Part shown: one piece after another, positions 1 through 15,762 of the stretch | How the letters are laid out: every line of letters starts with the position of its first letter | Position numbering within the stretch: the first letter of the stretch is position 1 | Assembly: GCA_902475535.1 (NCBI GenBank) | Contig: CABRZR010000002.1 | Coordinates: forward strand, 1-64,000 | Direction: 5' to 3' | DNA from: QAMH01 sp900556425 | Lineage (GTDB): Bacteria; Actinomycetota; Coriobacteriia; Coriobacteriales; QAMH01 | DNA: 64,000 nt | Program-made: the position numbers and the translations under genes | The notes under the pieces: model-generated | Database searches by the model: none | Told to the model about the DNA's origin: nothing | What the model saw: only the letters and a program-made list of their open reading frames with translations

Positions 1-69
1 GACGCGCTGGCCCTACTCGATCGACTAGCCAGACACACTTTTTGTCCTATAACCCGCAAGCTACGCCGT
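1..69. other. window edge, no gene assigned
   Basis: Short stretch before the stop codon of the reverse-strand LysR gene. One forward frame closes with a stop at about 25-27, so it could hold the last codons of an upstream gene, but nothing can be recognised from so few residues. Confidence 0.4.
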
Positions 70-960
70 TTATTGCTGATACATGCGCCTTGCCGTTTGG
101 TAGAGCTTTGTGACCTGCGCACCCGTCTGCTTGGGGAAGATAAGCCCGTAGGGCATGTAATGCGGCTCGGCCAAGGAGATGCGGGCAAGGTTTGGGTGGA
201 TATCCTCCCAGATCTCGGTCGTGACGATGGCGCGATTGTTTAATTCGCAATCTGCGAACAGTTCCATCGTGTAGAAGGGGACATCCGTGATTCGGTTGGC
301 TCCGAGACCAACAAGATAGGAGCGTGCGGCATCGTAGTCGGCCGATACGCCCGGCCTCATCATGACGAGGTCAAGGTCATGGAGCAGCTCTGCATCCACC
401 ACTTCGGGAATATCCGTTCCTGGCAATTTTGGTACCGCGACGCATAGCCGAGTTTGTGTTAGCTCGAGGAACAGGCACCGATCTCGGTAGAGCTCGGACA
501 TGTAGAGCCCCTCCATCACGTCATACGATACGCCGAGTCCACGCAGGTAATTGCCTGGCTCGATTCCCGCGCTTTCGAGCGAGGTGATATCGATGCGGGT
601 GCCCGGTGCGTTTTCGATCATATGCGACCATATTCCTGGAAGCAGGCGGCACTTCATGAGCAATGAAGTTGCCACGCGTATAGGTCCCTCGCCCTTCTGA
701 ATCGTCCGTGCGCGAGCGACTGCCTCATCGCAGTGACGCACGATCTCCATGGCATCCCGATAGAGCGATTCGCCCGCTTCGGTCAGCTTGACGCCGCAAG
801 GTCCACGCTCGAACAAGACGATGTCCAATCGCTGCTCGAGAAGGTCGATTTGCTGAATGAGAGAAGACGGCGCGATATAGAGCGCGCGGGCAGCTTTGCT
901 GAAACTCCCCGCATTTGCCGTTTCGATGAAGGACTCGATGTGGCGCGAGTACACGGTCAC
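70..960 (-). CDS. LysR-family transcriptional regulator
   Basis: A 296-residue protein of normal LysR length. The N-terminal 60 residues form a typical winged helix-turn-helix (SFSKAARALYIAPSSLIQQI followed by LEQRLDIVLFERG). The remaining ~200 residues fit a substrate-binding-like effector domain. It is divergent from the OxlT-like MFS transporter starting at 1067. LysR proteins usually regulate the divergent neighbour, so control of that transporter in response to its substrate is the natural inference. Two inverted repeats in the shared intergenic region (966-989 and 1020-1037) are candidate operators. The effector cannot be deduced from sequence. Confidence 0.9.
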   Translation of the reverse strand: MTVYSRHIESFIETANAGSFSKAARALYIAPSSLIQQIDLLEQRLDIVLFERGPCGVKLTEAGESLYRDAMEIVRHCDEAVARARTIQKGEGPIRVATSLLMKCRLLPGIWSHMIENAPGTRIDITSLESAGIEPGNYLRGLGVSYDVMEGLYMSELYRDRCLFLELTQTRLCVAVPKLPGTDIPEVVDAELLHDLDLVMMRPGVSADYDAARSYLVGLGANRITDVPFYTMELFADCELNNRAIVTTEIWEDIHPNLARISLAEPHYMPYGLIFPKQTGAQVTKLYQTARRMYQQ

Positions 961-965
961 CCCTT

Positions 966-989
966 TGTATCAGGTTTAAACCTTATACA
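966..989. promoter_or_regulatory. palindromic candidate LysR operator
   Basis: A 24-nt inverted repeat with half-sites TGTAT-x-AGGTTT and AAACCT-x-ATACA and one mismatched pair, just upstream of the LysR start codon. The position suits autoregulation and control of the divergent transporter. Assignment to LysR is inferred from location. Confidence 0.5.
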
Positions 990-1019
990 GTCATAGAGAA
1001 AAGCGCGATTAAAAGGAGA

Positions 1020-1037
1020 TTATAGCAACTACTATAA
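1020..1037. promoter_or_regulatory. second inverted repeat in the LysR/MFS intergenic region
   Basis: Perfect inverted repeat TTATAG-N6-CTATAA, 30 bp upstream of the transporter start. It could be the activation-type LysR site or overlap the transporter promoter. Confidence 0.45.
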
Positions 1038-1066
1038 GGTCGTGTACGAAAGTGGAGGGGGACATA

Positions 1067-2287
1067 ATGGATGTGACCGCGCTCAAGCGTAAGAGGTACG
1101 TGTATCTATTTGCATCGGCAGCTTCGTTTCTGGTACTAGGGCTCGTCTATGCCTGGTCGCTTTTTGCAACGCCGCTCGCCACCATCTACGGGTGGGAGCT
1201 GAGTGCGGTGAAGGTTACCTTCACGATTTGCATGGCGGCGTTTTGCATGGGTGGCCTCATTGGGGCGCAGGTGTTGAAGCGCCTTGGCGTCAGGGGAGCC
1301 ATTTTGCTTTCGGCGACGCTGCTCGTATGCGGTTTTGCGGGAACCGCGCTGCTCGCTCCCCAGGGTATCTGGGCGCTCTACCTGTGCTATGGCGTTCTGA
1401 TTGGCTGCGGCACGGGGTTGGGGTATAACGTCGCCATCGCCACGGTTACCTTGTGGTTCCCTGATAGGACCGGTTTTGCCTCGGGCGTCATGTTCATGGG
1501 CTTTGGCCTGGGCTCTCTCACCTTGGGAACGCTCGCGAACACCATTATCGCGACAGCGGGGCTTGCCATCGCCCTGACCGTCGTCGCGATAACCGCCGGC
1601 GTCGTCATGACGTGCCTGGCGCTGCTTCTGAAGCGTGCTCCCGACAACATCGGCGAGCTGCTGGGCGTGGAGAAGAAGGCGGAGGCCGTAGCCGACGAGG
1701 AAGCCGATAGGCGCAGGTTGTTTCGCGATCCGGCTTTCTACATCTACTACCTCTGGGCAAGCATCCTTTTGGGTGCGGGTGTTCTCGTGATCGGCACCTC
1801 CAAGCTGGGTGCCCTGGAGCTTGGCATAAGCGAGGTCTTCGCCACGACGCTCGTGGGCATCATCCCCATCGTCAACGGGGCGGCTGGGCTTACCATGGGT
1901 GTCATCTACGACAAGAAGGGCCTGCGGTTCTCGATGATTCTGGCCGCAGTGGTGTCCTTCGTGTCCTGCACGATGATTGCCTGCTCCTTCTGGGGCAATG
2001 TCGACATGCTCTATGTCGCGGGGTGCCTGATTCTGGTGACATCCTATGGAAGCGTGGCGCCCCTTGCCACGGCCTTCGCTCGTGAGCGATACGGGGCGAA
2101 GCGCTTTGCGCACAACTTGCCCGTCGTAAACACCGACATTGCGGGTGGCTCCGTCTTCCAGCAGGTGGTGGTAAGCGCGAGTGGTGGGGGCAGCTCCATC
2201 ATCTACACGGTCATGTCCGTCTTCGGTGCCGTCGCCCTTGCGCTCAGCGGCGTATTCGCCCGTATCACGAGGCCGAAGAAGAGGTAG
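1067..2287 (+). CDS. MFS transporter, OxlT-like (oxalate/formate antiporter family)
   Basis: A protein of about 406 residues with 12 predicted membrane segments in two six-helix halves, separated by a charged central loop (around residues 190-220). The first segment contains the VLGLVYAWSLFATPL pattern typical of OxlT-family carriers. ATG 1067 is chosen because a strong Shine-Dalgarno (GGAGGGGG, 1054-1061) lies 5 nt upstream. The in-frame GTG at 1052 would begin inside that region. The family exchanges small carboxylates such as oxalate and formate, but homologues in gut anaerobes carry many organic anions, so the substrate is open. Divergent from the LysR gene. Confidence 0.88.
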   Translation: MDVTALKRKRYVYLFASAASFLVLGLVYAWSLFATPLATIYGWELSAVKVTFTICMAAFCMGGLIGAQVLKRLGVRGAILLSATLLVCGFAGTALLAPQGIWALYLCYGVLIGCGTGLGYNVAIATVTLWFPDRTGFASGVMFMGFGLGSLTLGTLANTIIATAGLAIALTVVAITAGVVMTCLALLLKRAPDNIGELLGVEKKAEAVADEEADRRRLFRDPAFYIYYLWASILLGAGVLVIGTSKLGALELGISEVFATTLVGIIPIVNGAAGLTMGVIYDKKGLRFSMILAAVVSFVSCTMIACSFWGNVDMLYVAGCLILVTSYGSVAPLATAFARERYGAKRFAHNLPVVNTDIAGGSVFQQVVVSASGGGSSIIYTVMSVFGAVALALSGVFARITRPKKR

Positions 2288-2455
2288 GGAAGGGCGTTGC
2301 ATTGGGATACACGAGGGCGTCTTGCCCGTCCCTCCGACTAGGCGATGCGGCCCCCATCTGCAATGACGCAGCGTCTGATTTCGGACAGCGCCCTCGCATC
2401 CAGAGCACGACCCTATTTTCGAAAGCGCTCTTCGCAAAAGATGCATGACAATTCC
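2288..2455. other. intergenic region upstream of rplJ
   Basis: No convincing reading frame. The usual rplK-rplA (L11-L1) genes are not here, so rplJL starts from its own promoter behind an unrelated transporter gene. No clear terminator for the transporter is visible beyond a weak GAGGG/CCCTC hairpin near 2310-2335. Confidence 0.5.
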
Positions 2456-2484
2456 TTGCGCCCGCTCGCTCATTGCTCTATCAT
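2456..2484 (+). promoter_or_regulatory. predicted sigma70-type promoter of rplJL
   Basis: TTGCGC (2456-2461), 17-nt spacer, TATCAT (2479-2484). Transcription would start near 2491, giving a leader of about 175 nt that contains the L10 autoregulatory site. Confidence 0.6.
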
Positions 2485-2510
2485 TCCATCTCGCATTTGT
2501 AGTTTTACCC

Positions 2511-2640
2511 GCTACCAAAGACAGCCGGTGTCCCATCCGGGACTTAAGGGAAGGCAAGCCTTCCGCCCGCCGAGGTGGTCGAACATGAATGATGCTTTAG
2601 GCATGCACTCTCGTCGGCCTCCGCTGTCACGCAGCGGGGG
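2511..2640 (+). promoter_or_regulatory. ribosomal protein L10 leader
   Basis: Contains the conserved L10-leader blocks AGACAGCCGGTG (2519-2530) and GCCGAGGTGG (about 2569-2578), with helices between them. Further down is a CCGCTG/CAGCGG hairpin (2621-2637) just before the rplJ Shine-Dalgarno. In known L10 leaders the L10(L12)4 complex binds this structure and represses its own operon. Assigned from the conserved motif and its position. Confidence 0.85.
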
Positions 2641-2665
2641 TCGATTTGTATGAAGGGAGGTGCGC

Positions 2666-3184
2666 ATGCCTACACAGCAAAAAGTCGAGCAAGTTGAGAA
2701 GCTCACCGAGCTTTTCAAGAACAGCGAGGGTTGCTGGTTCGTCGATGCTCGTGGCCTTACCGTCAAGGAGTCCCAGGAGCTTCGTCGCAACATTCGCGAG
2801 GGTGCCGGACAGATGCACGTCTTCAAGAACAACCTCGCCGCCATCGCGCTCAAGAACCTCGACCTTCCCGAAATCCCCGAGATTCTGGCTGGCCCCACGG
2901 CCTTCGTGTTCTGCGATGGTGACGTGGCCGCTCCGGCCAAGGCTCTCAAGGACTTCGCCAAGGACCATGAGGCTCTGGAGATCAAGGGTGGCATCGTCGA
3001 CGGCAAGGTCTATTCCGTCGAGGAGGCACTCAAGGTCGCCGATCTGCCCAGCAAGGAGCAGCTCGTTGCCATGCTTCTGTCCACCATGCTCGCACCGGTC
3101 ACGGGTCTCGCCCGTGTCTGCGCGGCGCCGGCGGAGGGTTTGGCTCGCACGATTCAGGCTATCGCAGACCAGAAGGCTGCATAG
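2666..3184 (+). CDS. rplJ: 50S ribosomal protein L10
   Basis: 172 residues, normal length. Carries the L10 N-terminal pattern (VEQVEKLTELFKNSEGCWFV) and the internal KNNLAAIALKN segment that contacts 23S rRNA. The C-terminal helix is the L12 docking site. ATG 2666 is used because GGGAGG (2655-2660) lies 5 nt upstream. Forms the ribosomal stalk base with L12 encoded next. Confidence 0.97.
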   Translation: MPTQQKVEQVEKLTELFKNSEGCWFVDARGLTVKESQELRRNIREGAGQMHVFKNNLAAIALKNLDLPEIPEILAGPTAFVFCDGDVAAPAKALKDFAKDHEALEIKGGIVDGKVYSVEEALKVADLPSKEQLVAMLLSTMLAPVTGLARVCAAPAEGLARTIQAIADQKAA

Positions 3185-3247
3185 CGCCACGTTTGTTATG
3201 TATATGCAAGGTGGCGTGATTGCCGCCGCAACTGAAAGGTTTTAGTT

Positions 3248-3628
3248 ATGACTAAGGAAGAAATTCTCGAAGGTATCAAGGGCCTGACCGCTCTCGAGCT
3301 CTCTGAGCTCGTCCATGACCTGGAGGAGGCCTTTGGCGTCTCCGCCGCCGCTCCTGTTGCCGTTGCCGCCGTTGGTGGCGCTGCTGCCGGTGGCGACGCT
3401 GGCGCTGCCGAGGAGAAGAGCGACTTCGACGTCGTGCTCGAGTCCTTCGGCGACAACAAGATCGCTGTCATCAAGGTTGTCCGCGAGGTCACCGATCAGG
3501 GCCTCAAGGAGGCCAAGGCTCTCGTCGAGAGCGCTCCTGCCACCATCAAGGAGGGCGTGAAGAAGGACGAGGCCGAGGAGATGAAGGAGAAGTTCGAGGC
3601 TGCTGGCGCCGTCGTCACCCTCAAGTAG
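3248..3628 (+). CDS. rplL: 50S ribosomal protein L7/L12
   Basis: 126 residues. N-terminal dimerisation domain (to about residue 32), Ala/Gly-rich flexible hinge (about 33-55) and the conserved C-terminal domain (FDVVLESFGDNKIAVIKVVR, GLKEAKALVE) that recruits translational GTPases. Second gene of the rplJL operon. It is not followed by rpoB as in most bacteria but by a long hairpin and a terminator. Confidence 0.98.
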   Translation: MTKEEILEGIKGLTALELSELVHDLEEAFGVSAAAPVAVAAVGGAAAGGDAGAAEEKSDFDVVLESFGDNKIAVIKVVREVTDQGLKEAKALVESAPATIKEGVKKDEAEEMKEKFEAAGAVVTLK

Positions 3629-3631
3629 TCC

Positions 3632-3715
3632 AGAGCACGCAATCTTGGCCTTTACCGGAGGGCTCACGTACTTAGTACGCTACGCCCTCCGCTTCAGGCC
3701 AATCTCACGCACTCT
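3632..3715. repeat. 84-nt imperfect inverted repeat downstream of rplL
   Basis: The two arms pair over about 38 nt each: outer AGAG/CTCT, then TTGGCC/GGCCAA, GGAGGGC/GCCCTCC and a GTAC-TTA-GTAC tip. There is no T-run, so it does not look like a classical terminator. It lies between the rplL stop and the intrinsic terminator at 3755. It may protect or process the rplJL mRNA 3' end, or be a dispersed palindromic element. Confidence 0.7.
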
Positions 3716-3754
3716 GAACTACTTGTCTTTGGGTGCGCGAAACCTGCTCGAAAG

Positions 3755-3785
3755 CCCGGATTCCGTTACGGAGTCCGGGTTTTTC
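3755..3785 (+). terminator. intrinsic terminator of rplJL
   Basis: An 11-bp stem (CCCGGATTCCG with CGGAGTCCGGG, one G-T pair), a TTA loop and a T-run (3780-3784). Strong rho-independent terminator ending the rplJL transcript. Confidence 0.9.
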
Positions 3786-3814
3786 TTGTGGTAGCGTTGT
3801 AACGGGGGTAATCT
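3786..3814 (+). promoter_or_regulatory. possible promoter of the polyphosphate kinase gene
   Basis: TTGTGG (3786-3791), 17-nt spacer, TAATCT (3809-3814), immediately behind the rplJL terminator. Weak match; given because the gene needs its own start after the terminator. Confidence 0.4.
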
Positions 3815-3847
3815 ATATAAGGTTATGCCCAAGCGGAGGGGGAGAAC

Positions 3848-5431
3848 ATGCTCGAGAAGGCCGATCTCAAGAAACGCATCGACAAGGAAGAGTACGAGCA
3901 GCGCAAGAACGAGCTCACCGAGAAGCTCGTGCGTTTGCAGCAGCAGTGCATCCGCGAGAAGTTTCCCGTTGTCGTATGCGTGGATGGCTGGAGCGCATCG
4001 GGTAAGGGCACGAGCATCTCCAAGCTGGTAAAGGACCTCGACGCCCGTGCGTTCACCGTGTATTCGATGAACGACCCCACGGAAGACGAGTGCCGCTATC
4101 CGCTCATGAAGCGTTTCTGGGAGCGCATCGGCCAGTACGGCACCATGACCTTTTTCGACAAGAGCTGGTATTCCGAGATCATCAAGAACCTCTCGGGCAT
4201 GATCAGCGGCGACAAGGGCTCCGCCCATCTGCCGCAGCCCAAGATTCGCGACCATGTCGATTACATCGTAAAGTCGCGCAATGGCCAGACGGGCCTGTTT
4301 GCCGAGTCCACCCAGATTCTCGAGGGGCAGCTCGTCGCCGATGGATACCTCATCATCAAGCTGTTCTTCCACATCAGCAAAAGGGAGCAGACCAAGCGCA
4401 TCGAGGCACTCGAGGCGGATAAGAACACTGCCTGGCGCGTCAACGACGAGGATCTCTACCAGAACAAGAACTACGACAAGATCTATCCCATCATCGACAA
4501 ACTGCTCGAGCTCACCGATTCCGCCGACGCCCCCTGGCATATCATCGCCGCCGAGAATCGTCGCGTGCGTCGTATCGAGTTCCTCGAGACGCTCGTCACC
4601 GAGATCGAAGAGGGCCTCGCGCGTCACGTTAAGATGAAGGAGAACCCCGTCATCATTCCCGATGACTTTCCGCTTCCGCGCACGCGCCATGACCTCGTGA
4701 AGGTGCAGTCAGTCGAGGAGATTCGCCATGACCTTACGATTGACCCCGAGGAGTACCGCAGCGAGCTCAAGAAGGAGCAGGAACGTCTCGCCACCTTGCA
4801 GCTCGAGATGTACCGCAGGCAAATCCCGATGATGCTCGTGTTTGAGGGTTGGGATGCGGCCGGCAAAGGTGGCGCCATCAAACGCATCGCCTCTGCCCTC
4901 GATGCCCGCGATTATCGCGTCGTTCCCTCCGGTGCGCCCACCAAGCCCGAAAAGGAGCATCCCTTCCTGTGGCGTTATTGGATTAGTCTACCCAAGAGCG
5001 GGCACACCGCAATCTACGACCGCTCCTGGTACGGCCGCGTCATGGTCGAGCGTGTGGAGGGGTTCTGCACCGATTCCGATTGGCGCCGTGCCTTCGAGGA
5101 AATCAACGATTTCGAGTGGGAGATGTTCCGCACGGGCACGTTGCTCATGAAGTTCTGGGTCAACGTGAGCCAGGACGAGCAGCTCGCGCGTTTCGAGGCG
5201 CGCAAGAACGACCCGGACAAGGCCTGGAAGCTCACCGACGAGGACTGGCGCAATCGTGAGAAGTATCCGCAGTACTGCGTGGTCATCAACGACATGCTGC
5301 GCATGACCTCGACGTACTTCGCCCCCTGGAACATCATCGAGTCCGATGACAAGAAATACGCGCGCATCAAGACGATCAAGGCCATCAACGCCGCGATCGA
5401 GGAGCGTCTGAAGCAGGACAAGAAGAGCTAG
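3848..5431 (+). CDS. pap: polyphosphate:AMP phosphotransferase (tandem PPK2, class II)
   Basis: 527 residues containing two PPK2 domains in tandem. Each has a Walker A: DGWSASGKGT near residues 46-55 and EGWDAAGKGG near 333-342. Each also has Walker B/lid-type segments (DKSWYSE in the first, DRSWYGRV in the second). Single-domain PPK2s are about 250-300 residues. The double-domain arrangement is characteristic of class II enzymes that transfer phosphate from polyphosphate to AMP, making ADP. GGAGGGGGAG lies 5-8 nt upstream of ATG 3848. The second domain has the complete motif set and is probably the catalytic one. The gene overlaps nothing and is followed after 3 nt by the phosphodiesterase gene, so the two are likely co-transcribed. 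Confidence 0.9.
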   Translation: MLEKADLKKRIDKEEYEQRKNELTEKLVRLQQQCIREKFPVVVCVDGWSASGKGTSISKLVKDLDARAFTVYSMNDPTEDECRYPLMKRFWERIGQYGTMTFFDKSWYSEIIKNLSGMISGDKGSAHLPQPKIRDHVDYIVKSRNGQTGLFAESTQILEGQLVADGYLIIKLFFHISKREQTKRIEALEADKNTAWRVNDEDLYQNKNYDKIYPIIDKLLELTDSADAPWHIIAAENRRVRRIEFLETLVTEIEEGLARHVKMKENPVIIPDDFPLPRTRHDLVKVQSVEEIRHDLTIDPEEYRSELKKEQERLATLQLEMYRRQIPMMLVFEGWDAAGKGGAIKRIASALDARDYRVVPSGAPTKPEKEHPFLWRYWISLPKSGHTAIYDRSWYGRVMVERVEGFCTDSDWRRAFEEINDFEWEMFRTGTLLMKFWVNVSQDEQLARFEARKNDPDKAWKLTDEDWRNREKYPQYCVVINDMLRMTSTYFAPWNIIESDDKKYARIKTIKAINAAIEERLKQDKKS

Positions 5432-5434
5432 CCC

Positions 5435-5896
5435 ATGTCTCTAGTGGGAATCATCTCGGATACGCACGGACGCATCAGCGACGAGGCCCTCGAGGCACTC
5501 GCTGGCGTCGACTTCATCATCCACGCTGGCGACATAGGCTCCCTGGACGTCCTCATGGAGCTCGAGGCGATAGCGCCTACCATCGCCGTGTTGGGTAACA
5601 ACGACTATAACGTCGACTACGGGCCCGGCGTGCGCGAAAGCGCGACGCAGGTCATCGATGGCGTGAGGTTGTTTGTTTCGCATTATCCCAAGGATGCCGA
5701 GCGTGCAGCTGCGAGCGGGGAGTATGACCTGGCGATTCACGGCCATACGCACGTGCCGCGTGACGAGATGCGGGATGGCTGCCGCATCATCAATCCCGGC
5801 GGCGCCTTCCGGCCGCGCTGTGGCTCCAAACGCAGTCTCGCACTCGTTGAGCTCGAGGACGGCAAGGTCGGCTCTGTGCAGAGCGTGACGGTGTAG
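5435..5896 (+). CDS. YfcE/MJ0936-family metallophosphoesterase
   Basis: 153 residues with the full calcineurin-like metal set: SDTHG (D9, H11), HAGD (D33), GNND (N56/D57) and the C-terminal GHTHVP. Members of this compact family are Mn/Ni-dependent phosphodiesterases active on model bis-phosphodiesters; the physiological substrate is generally unknown. It starts 3 nt after the polyphosphate kinase stop, suggesting translational coupling. It could also be annotated generically as a phosphoesterase. Confidence 0.88.
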   Translation: MSLVGIISDTHGRISDEALEALAGVDFIIHAGDIGSLDVLMELEAIAPTIAVLGNNDYNVDYGPGVRESATQVIDGVRLFVSHYPKDAERAAASGEYDLAIHGHTHVPRDEMRDGCRIINPGGAFRPRCGSKRSLALVELEDGKVGSVQSVTV

Positions 5897-6334
5897 TGCC
5901 TGTCGCGAAACGAGCTCCTGTGCTCGCAAGCTCGCCCAGGAAGCCACAATACAGGGCATATCAACATGCATCTGCCAAGAAATGCGTTCCTGTGACCGTG
6001 GGCTCGACCATGACGTCACATTACGGGACATATTCGCCAAGAAGTGTGCTTCCATGGTCATGAGTCCGACCATAGTGCCACAGTATTGGGCGCAGCAGCA
6101 CATACCTGCCAAGAAATGTGCCCTCATGACCATCTGTAAAACCACGGGGCCACATTCTGAGACGCTCACTCCCTTTTCCTATTGCCAAGAAAGATGAAAT
6201 GCGCATTGGGCCTGACTGACGTCAAAATAAACTTAGTTTGAGATAATAAATCACCAAAAATATACCGTTTGCCGATAAATTGGGCACGTTTACGATTGTA
6301 TTTGTCTTGAAACGACCGTTCATCCAAAAACTTC
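5897..6334. other. non-coding region upstream of rpoB
   Basis: No credible gene. The first ~300 nt hold a degenerate repeat array (see 5974-6195). The rest is clearly AT-richer than its surroundings. Short open frames here arise from the repeats on both strands and lack ribosome-binding sites. Confidence 0.75.
5974..6195. repeat. palindromic repeat array, locus A
   Basis: Four copies of a GCCAAGAA-containing unit start at 5974, 6036, 6108 and 6184 (spacings 62, 72 and 76 nt). Each unit combines two inverted motifs: GCACAT...ATGTGC around GCCAAGAA, and ATGGTC...GACCAT. The same family recurs at about 18470-18680 and 20119-20330. Units are degenerate and the segments between them are not unique spacers, so this is not a CRISPR. 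Confidence 0.75.
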
Positions 6335-6363
6335 TTGACCCCTTATACGCGCGCGCATATCCT
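6335..6363 (+). promoter_or_regulatory. predicted promoter of rpoBC
   Basis: TTGACC (6335-6340), 17-nt spacer, TATCCT (6358-6363), 57 nt before the rpoB start. It is the only good hexamer pair between the repeat array and rpoB. Confidence 0.6.
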
Positions 6364-6419
6364 CTCGCTCGTGTATCACCCGTTTCATAGCTTTATCGGA
6401 CAACTATAAGGAGGATATA

Positions 6420-10247
<3,828 letters not shown>

Positions 10248-10250
10248 GCC

Positions 10251-14669
<4,419 letters not shown>

Positions 14670-14705
14670 AATTGTCAAGCTTTTTTAGCTGCAATTTCTA
14701 AACGG

Positions 14706-14736
14706 GAATCCCCTGGTCATTGTGACCAGGGGATTC
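14706..14736 (+). terminator. hairpin terminator after rpoC
   Basis: Perfect 14-bp stem (GAATCCCCTGGTCA with TGACCAGGGGATTC) and TTG loop, 36 nt after the rpoC stop. No T-run follows, so it is either a U-independent terminator or an mRNA 3'-end structure. Confidence 0.7.
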
Positions 14737-14785
14737 GTGCGTGATAGGGCATGAAAAAGTTTGGATACACCCGGGTGCGTGGCGT

Positions 14786-14814
14786 TTGACAGTCTTGGAT
14801 TGGACGGGTAGTCT
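14786..14814 (+). promoter_or_regulatory. promoter of the rpsL-rpsG-fusA-rpsJ operon
   Basis: TTGACA (14786-14791), exact 17-nt spacer, TAGTCT (14809-14814). Best consensus promoter seen in the window, 72 nt upstream of rpsL and downstream of the rpoC hairpin. Confidence 0.8.
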
Positions 14815-14885
14815 ACCGCCTTGCGCTTTTGAAACCTGCAAAAGCACTACTACGGTAAACCGGTAGCAAAACGAAAGGAACTACA

Positions 14886-15260
14886 TTGCCTACCATTAAT
14901 CAGTTGGTCCGCAAGGGCCGCGCGAAGGCAGTCGACAAATCCAAGTCGCCCGCCCTCAAGGGCAATCCCCAGAAGCGTGGGGTTTGCACGCGCGTCTACA
15001 CCGCAACCCCCAAGAAGCCGAACTCGGCTCTTCGCAAGGTTGCCCGTGTCCGTCTTGTCAACGGCATGGAAGTCACCGCTTACATCCCCGGCATTGGCCA
15101 CAACCTGCAGGAGCACTCGATGGTGCTCATCCGTGGCGGCCGCGTCAAGGACCTTCCCGGTGTCCGCTACAAGATCATCCGCGGTACGCTCGATACCGCT
15201 TCCGTGTCCGACCGTGCTCAGGCCCGTAGCCGCTACGGCGCCAAGAAGCCCAAGAACTAA
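14886..15260 (+). CDS. rpsL: 30S ribosomal protein S12
   Basis: 124 residues. Decoding-centre segments TPKKPNSALRK and GGRVKDLPGVRYK are standard, so the streptomycin-linked lysines are wild type. Starts at TTG 14886, with GAAAGGA 5 nt upstream. First gene of the str-type operon. Confidence 0.98.
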   Translation: MPTINQLVRKGRAKAVDKSKSPALKGNPQKRGVCTRVYTATPKKPNSALRKVARVRLVNGMEVTAYIPGIGHNLQEHSMVLIRGGRVKDLPGVRYKIIRGTLDTASVSDRAQARSRYGAKKPKN

Positions 15261-15279
15261 AGAAAGGGGAGATTGAGAA

Positions 15280-15750
15280 ATGCCACGTCGTTCAGCTGCA
15301 GTACGCCGCGAGATTACTCCGGATGCCGTATACAACAACCGCCTTGTCACGCAGCTCATCAACAAGATCCTGCTCGATGGCAAGCGTTCGACTGCCGAGA
15401 GCATCGTCTATGGTGCCTTTGACATTGTCGAGGCAAAGACCGGCGAAGATCCCCTGAGCGTCTTCAAGAAGGCCATGGACAACGTCCGCCCCACGGTTGA
15501 GGTCAAGCCCCGTCGCGTCGGTGGCGCCACGTACCAGGTCCCGACCGAGGTCAACTCCCGTCGTGCCACGACGCTCGCCATCCGCTGGATCGTCGGCTAC
15601 TCGCGCGATCGCAAGGAGCGCAGCATGGCCGAGCGCCTCGCGAACGAGATCATGGACGCCTCCAATGGTCTGGGCGCATCCGTCAAGAAGCGCGAGGATG
15701 TCTACAAGATGGCCGAGTCCAATCGCGCCTTCTCTCACTATCGCTGGTAG
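15280..15750 (+). CDS. rpsG: 30S ribosomal protein S7
   Basis: 156 residues, typical length. Begins MPRRSAAVRREI and contains the conserved RRVGGATYQVPTEV segment. Lies 19 nt after rpsL with AAAGGGGAGA upstream. S7 nucleates the 30S head and is the classical translational repressor of the str operon; no regulatory site was identified here. Confidence 0.98.
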   Translation: MPRRSAAVRREITPDAVYNNRLVTQLINKILLDGKRSTAESIVYGAFDIVEAKTGEDPLSVFKKAMDNVRPTVEVKPRRVGGATYQVPTEVNSRRATTLAIRWIVGYSRDRKERSMAERLANEIMDASNGLGASVKKREDVYKMAESNRAFSHYRW

Positions 15751-15762
15751 GAGGTATACACA

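Noticed and set aside
1136..2557. Reverse open frame opposite the OxlT-like transporter
   Set aside because: Antisense shadow with low-complexity, charged composition; the forward frame has a clear membrane-protein pattern and Shine-Dalgarno.
5974..6195. CRISPR array
   Set aside because: Spacing of 62-76 nt is suggestive, but repeats are degenerate, partly palindromic in two ways, the intervening segments are also related, and no cas genes are present.
5982..6197. Small proteins encoded in the repeat arrays (also at 18430-18747 and 20133-20387)
   Set aside because: Open frames occur on both strands of the repeats, lack ribosome-binding sites and simply translate the repeat units.
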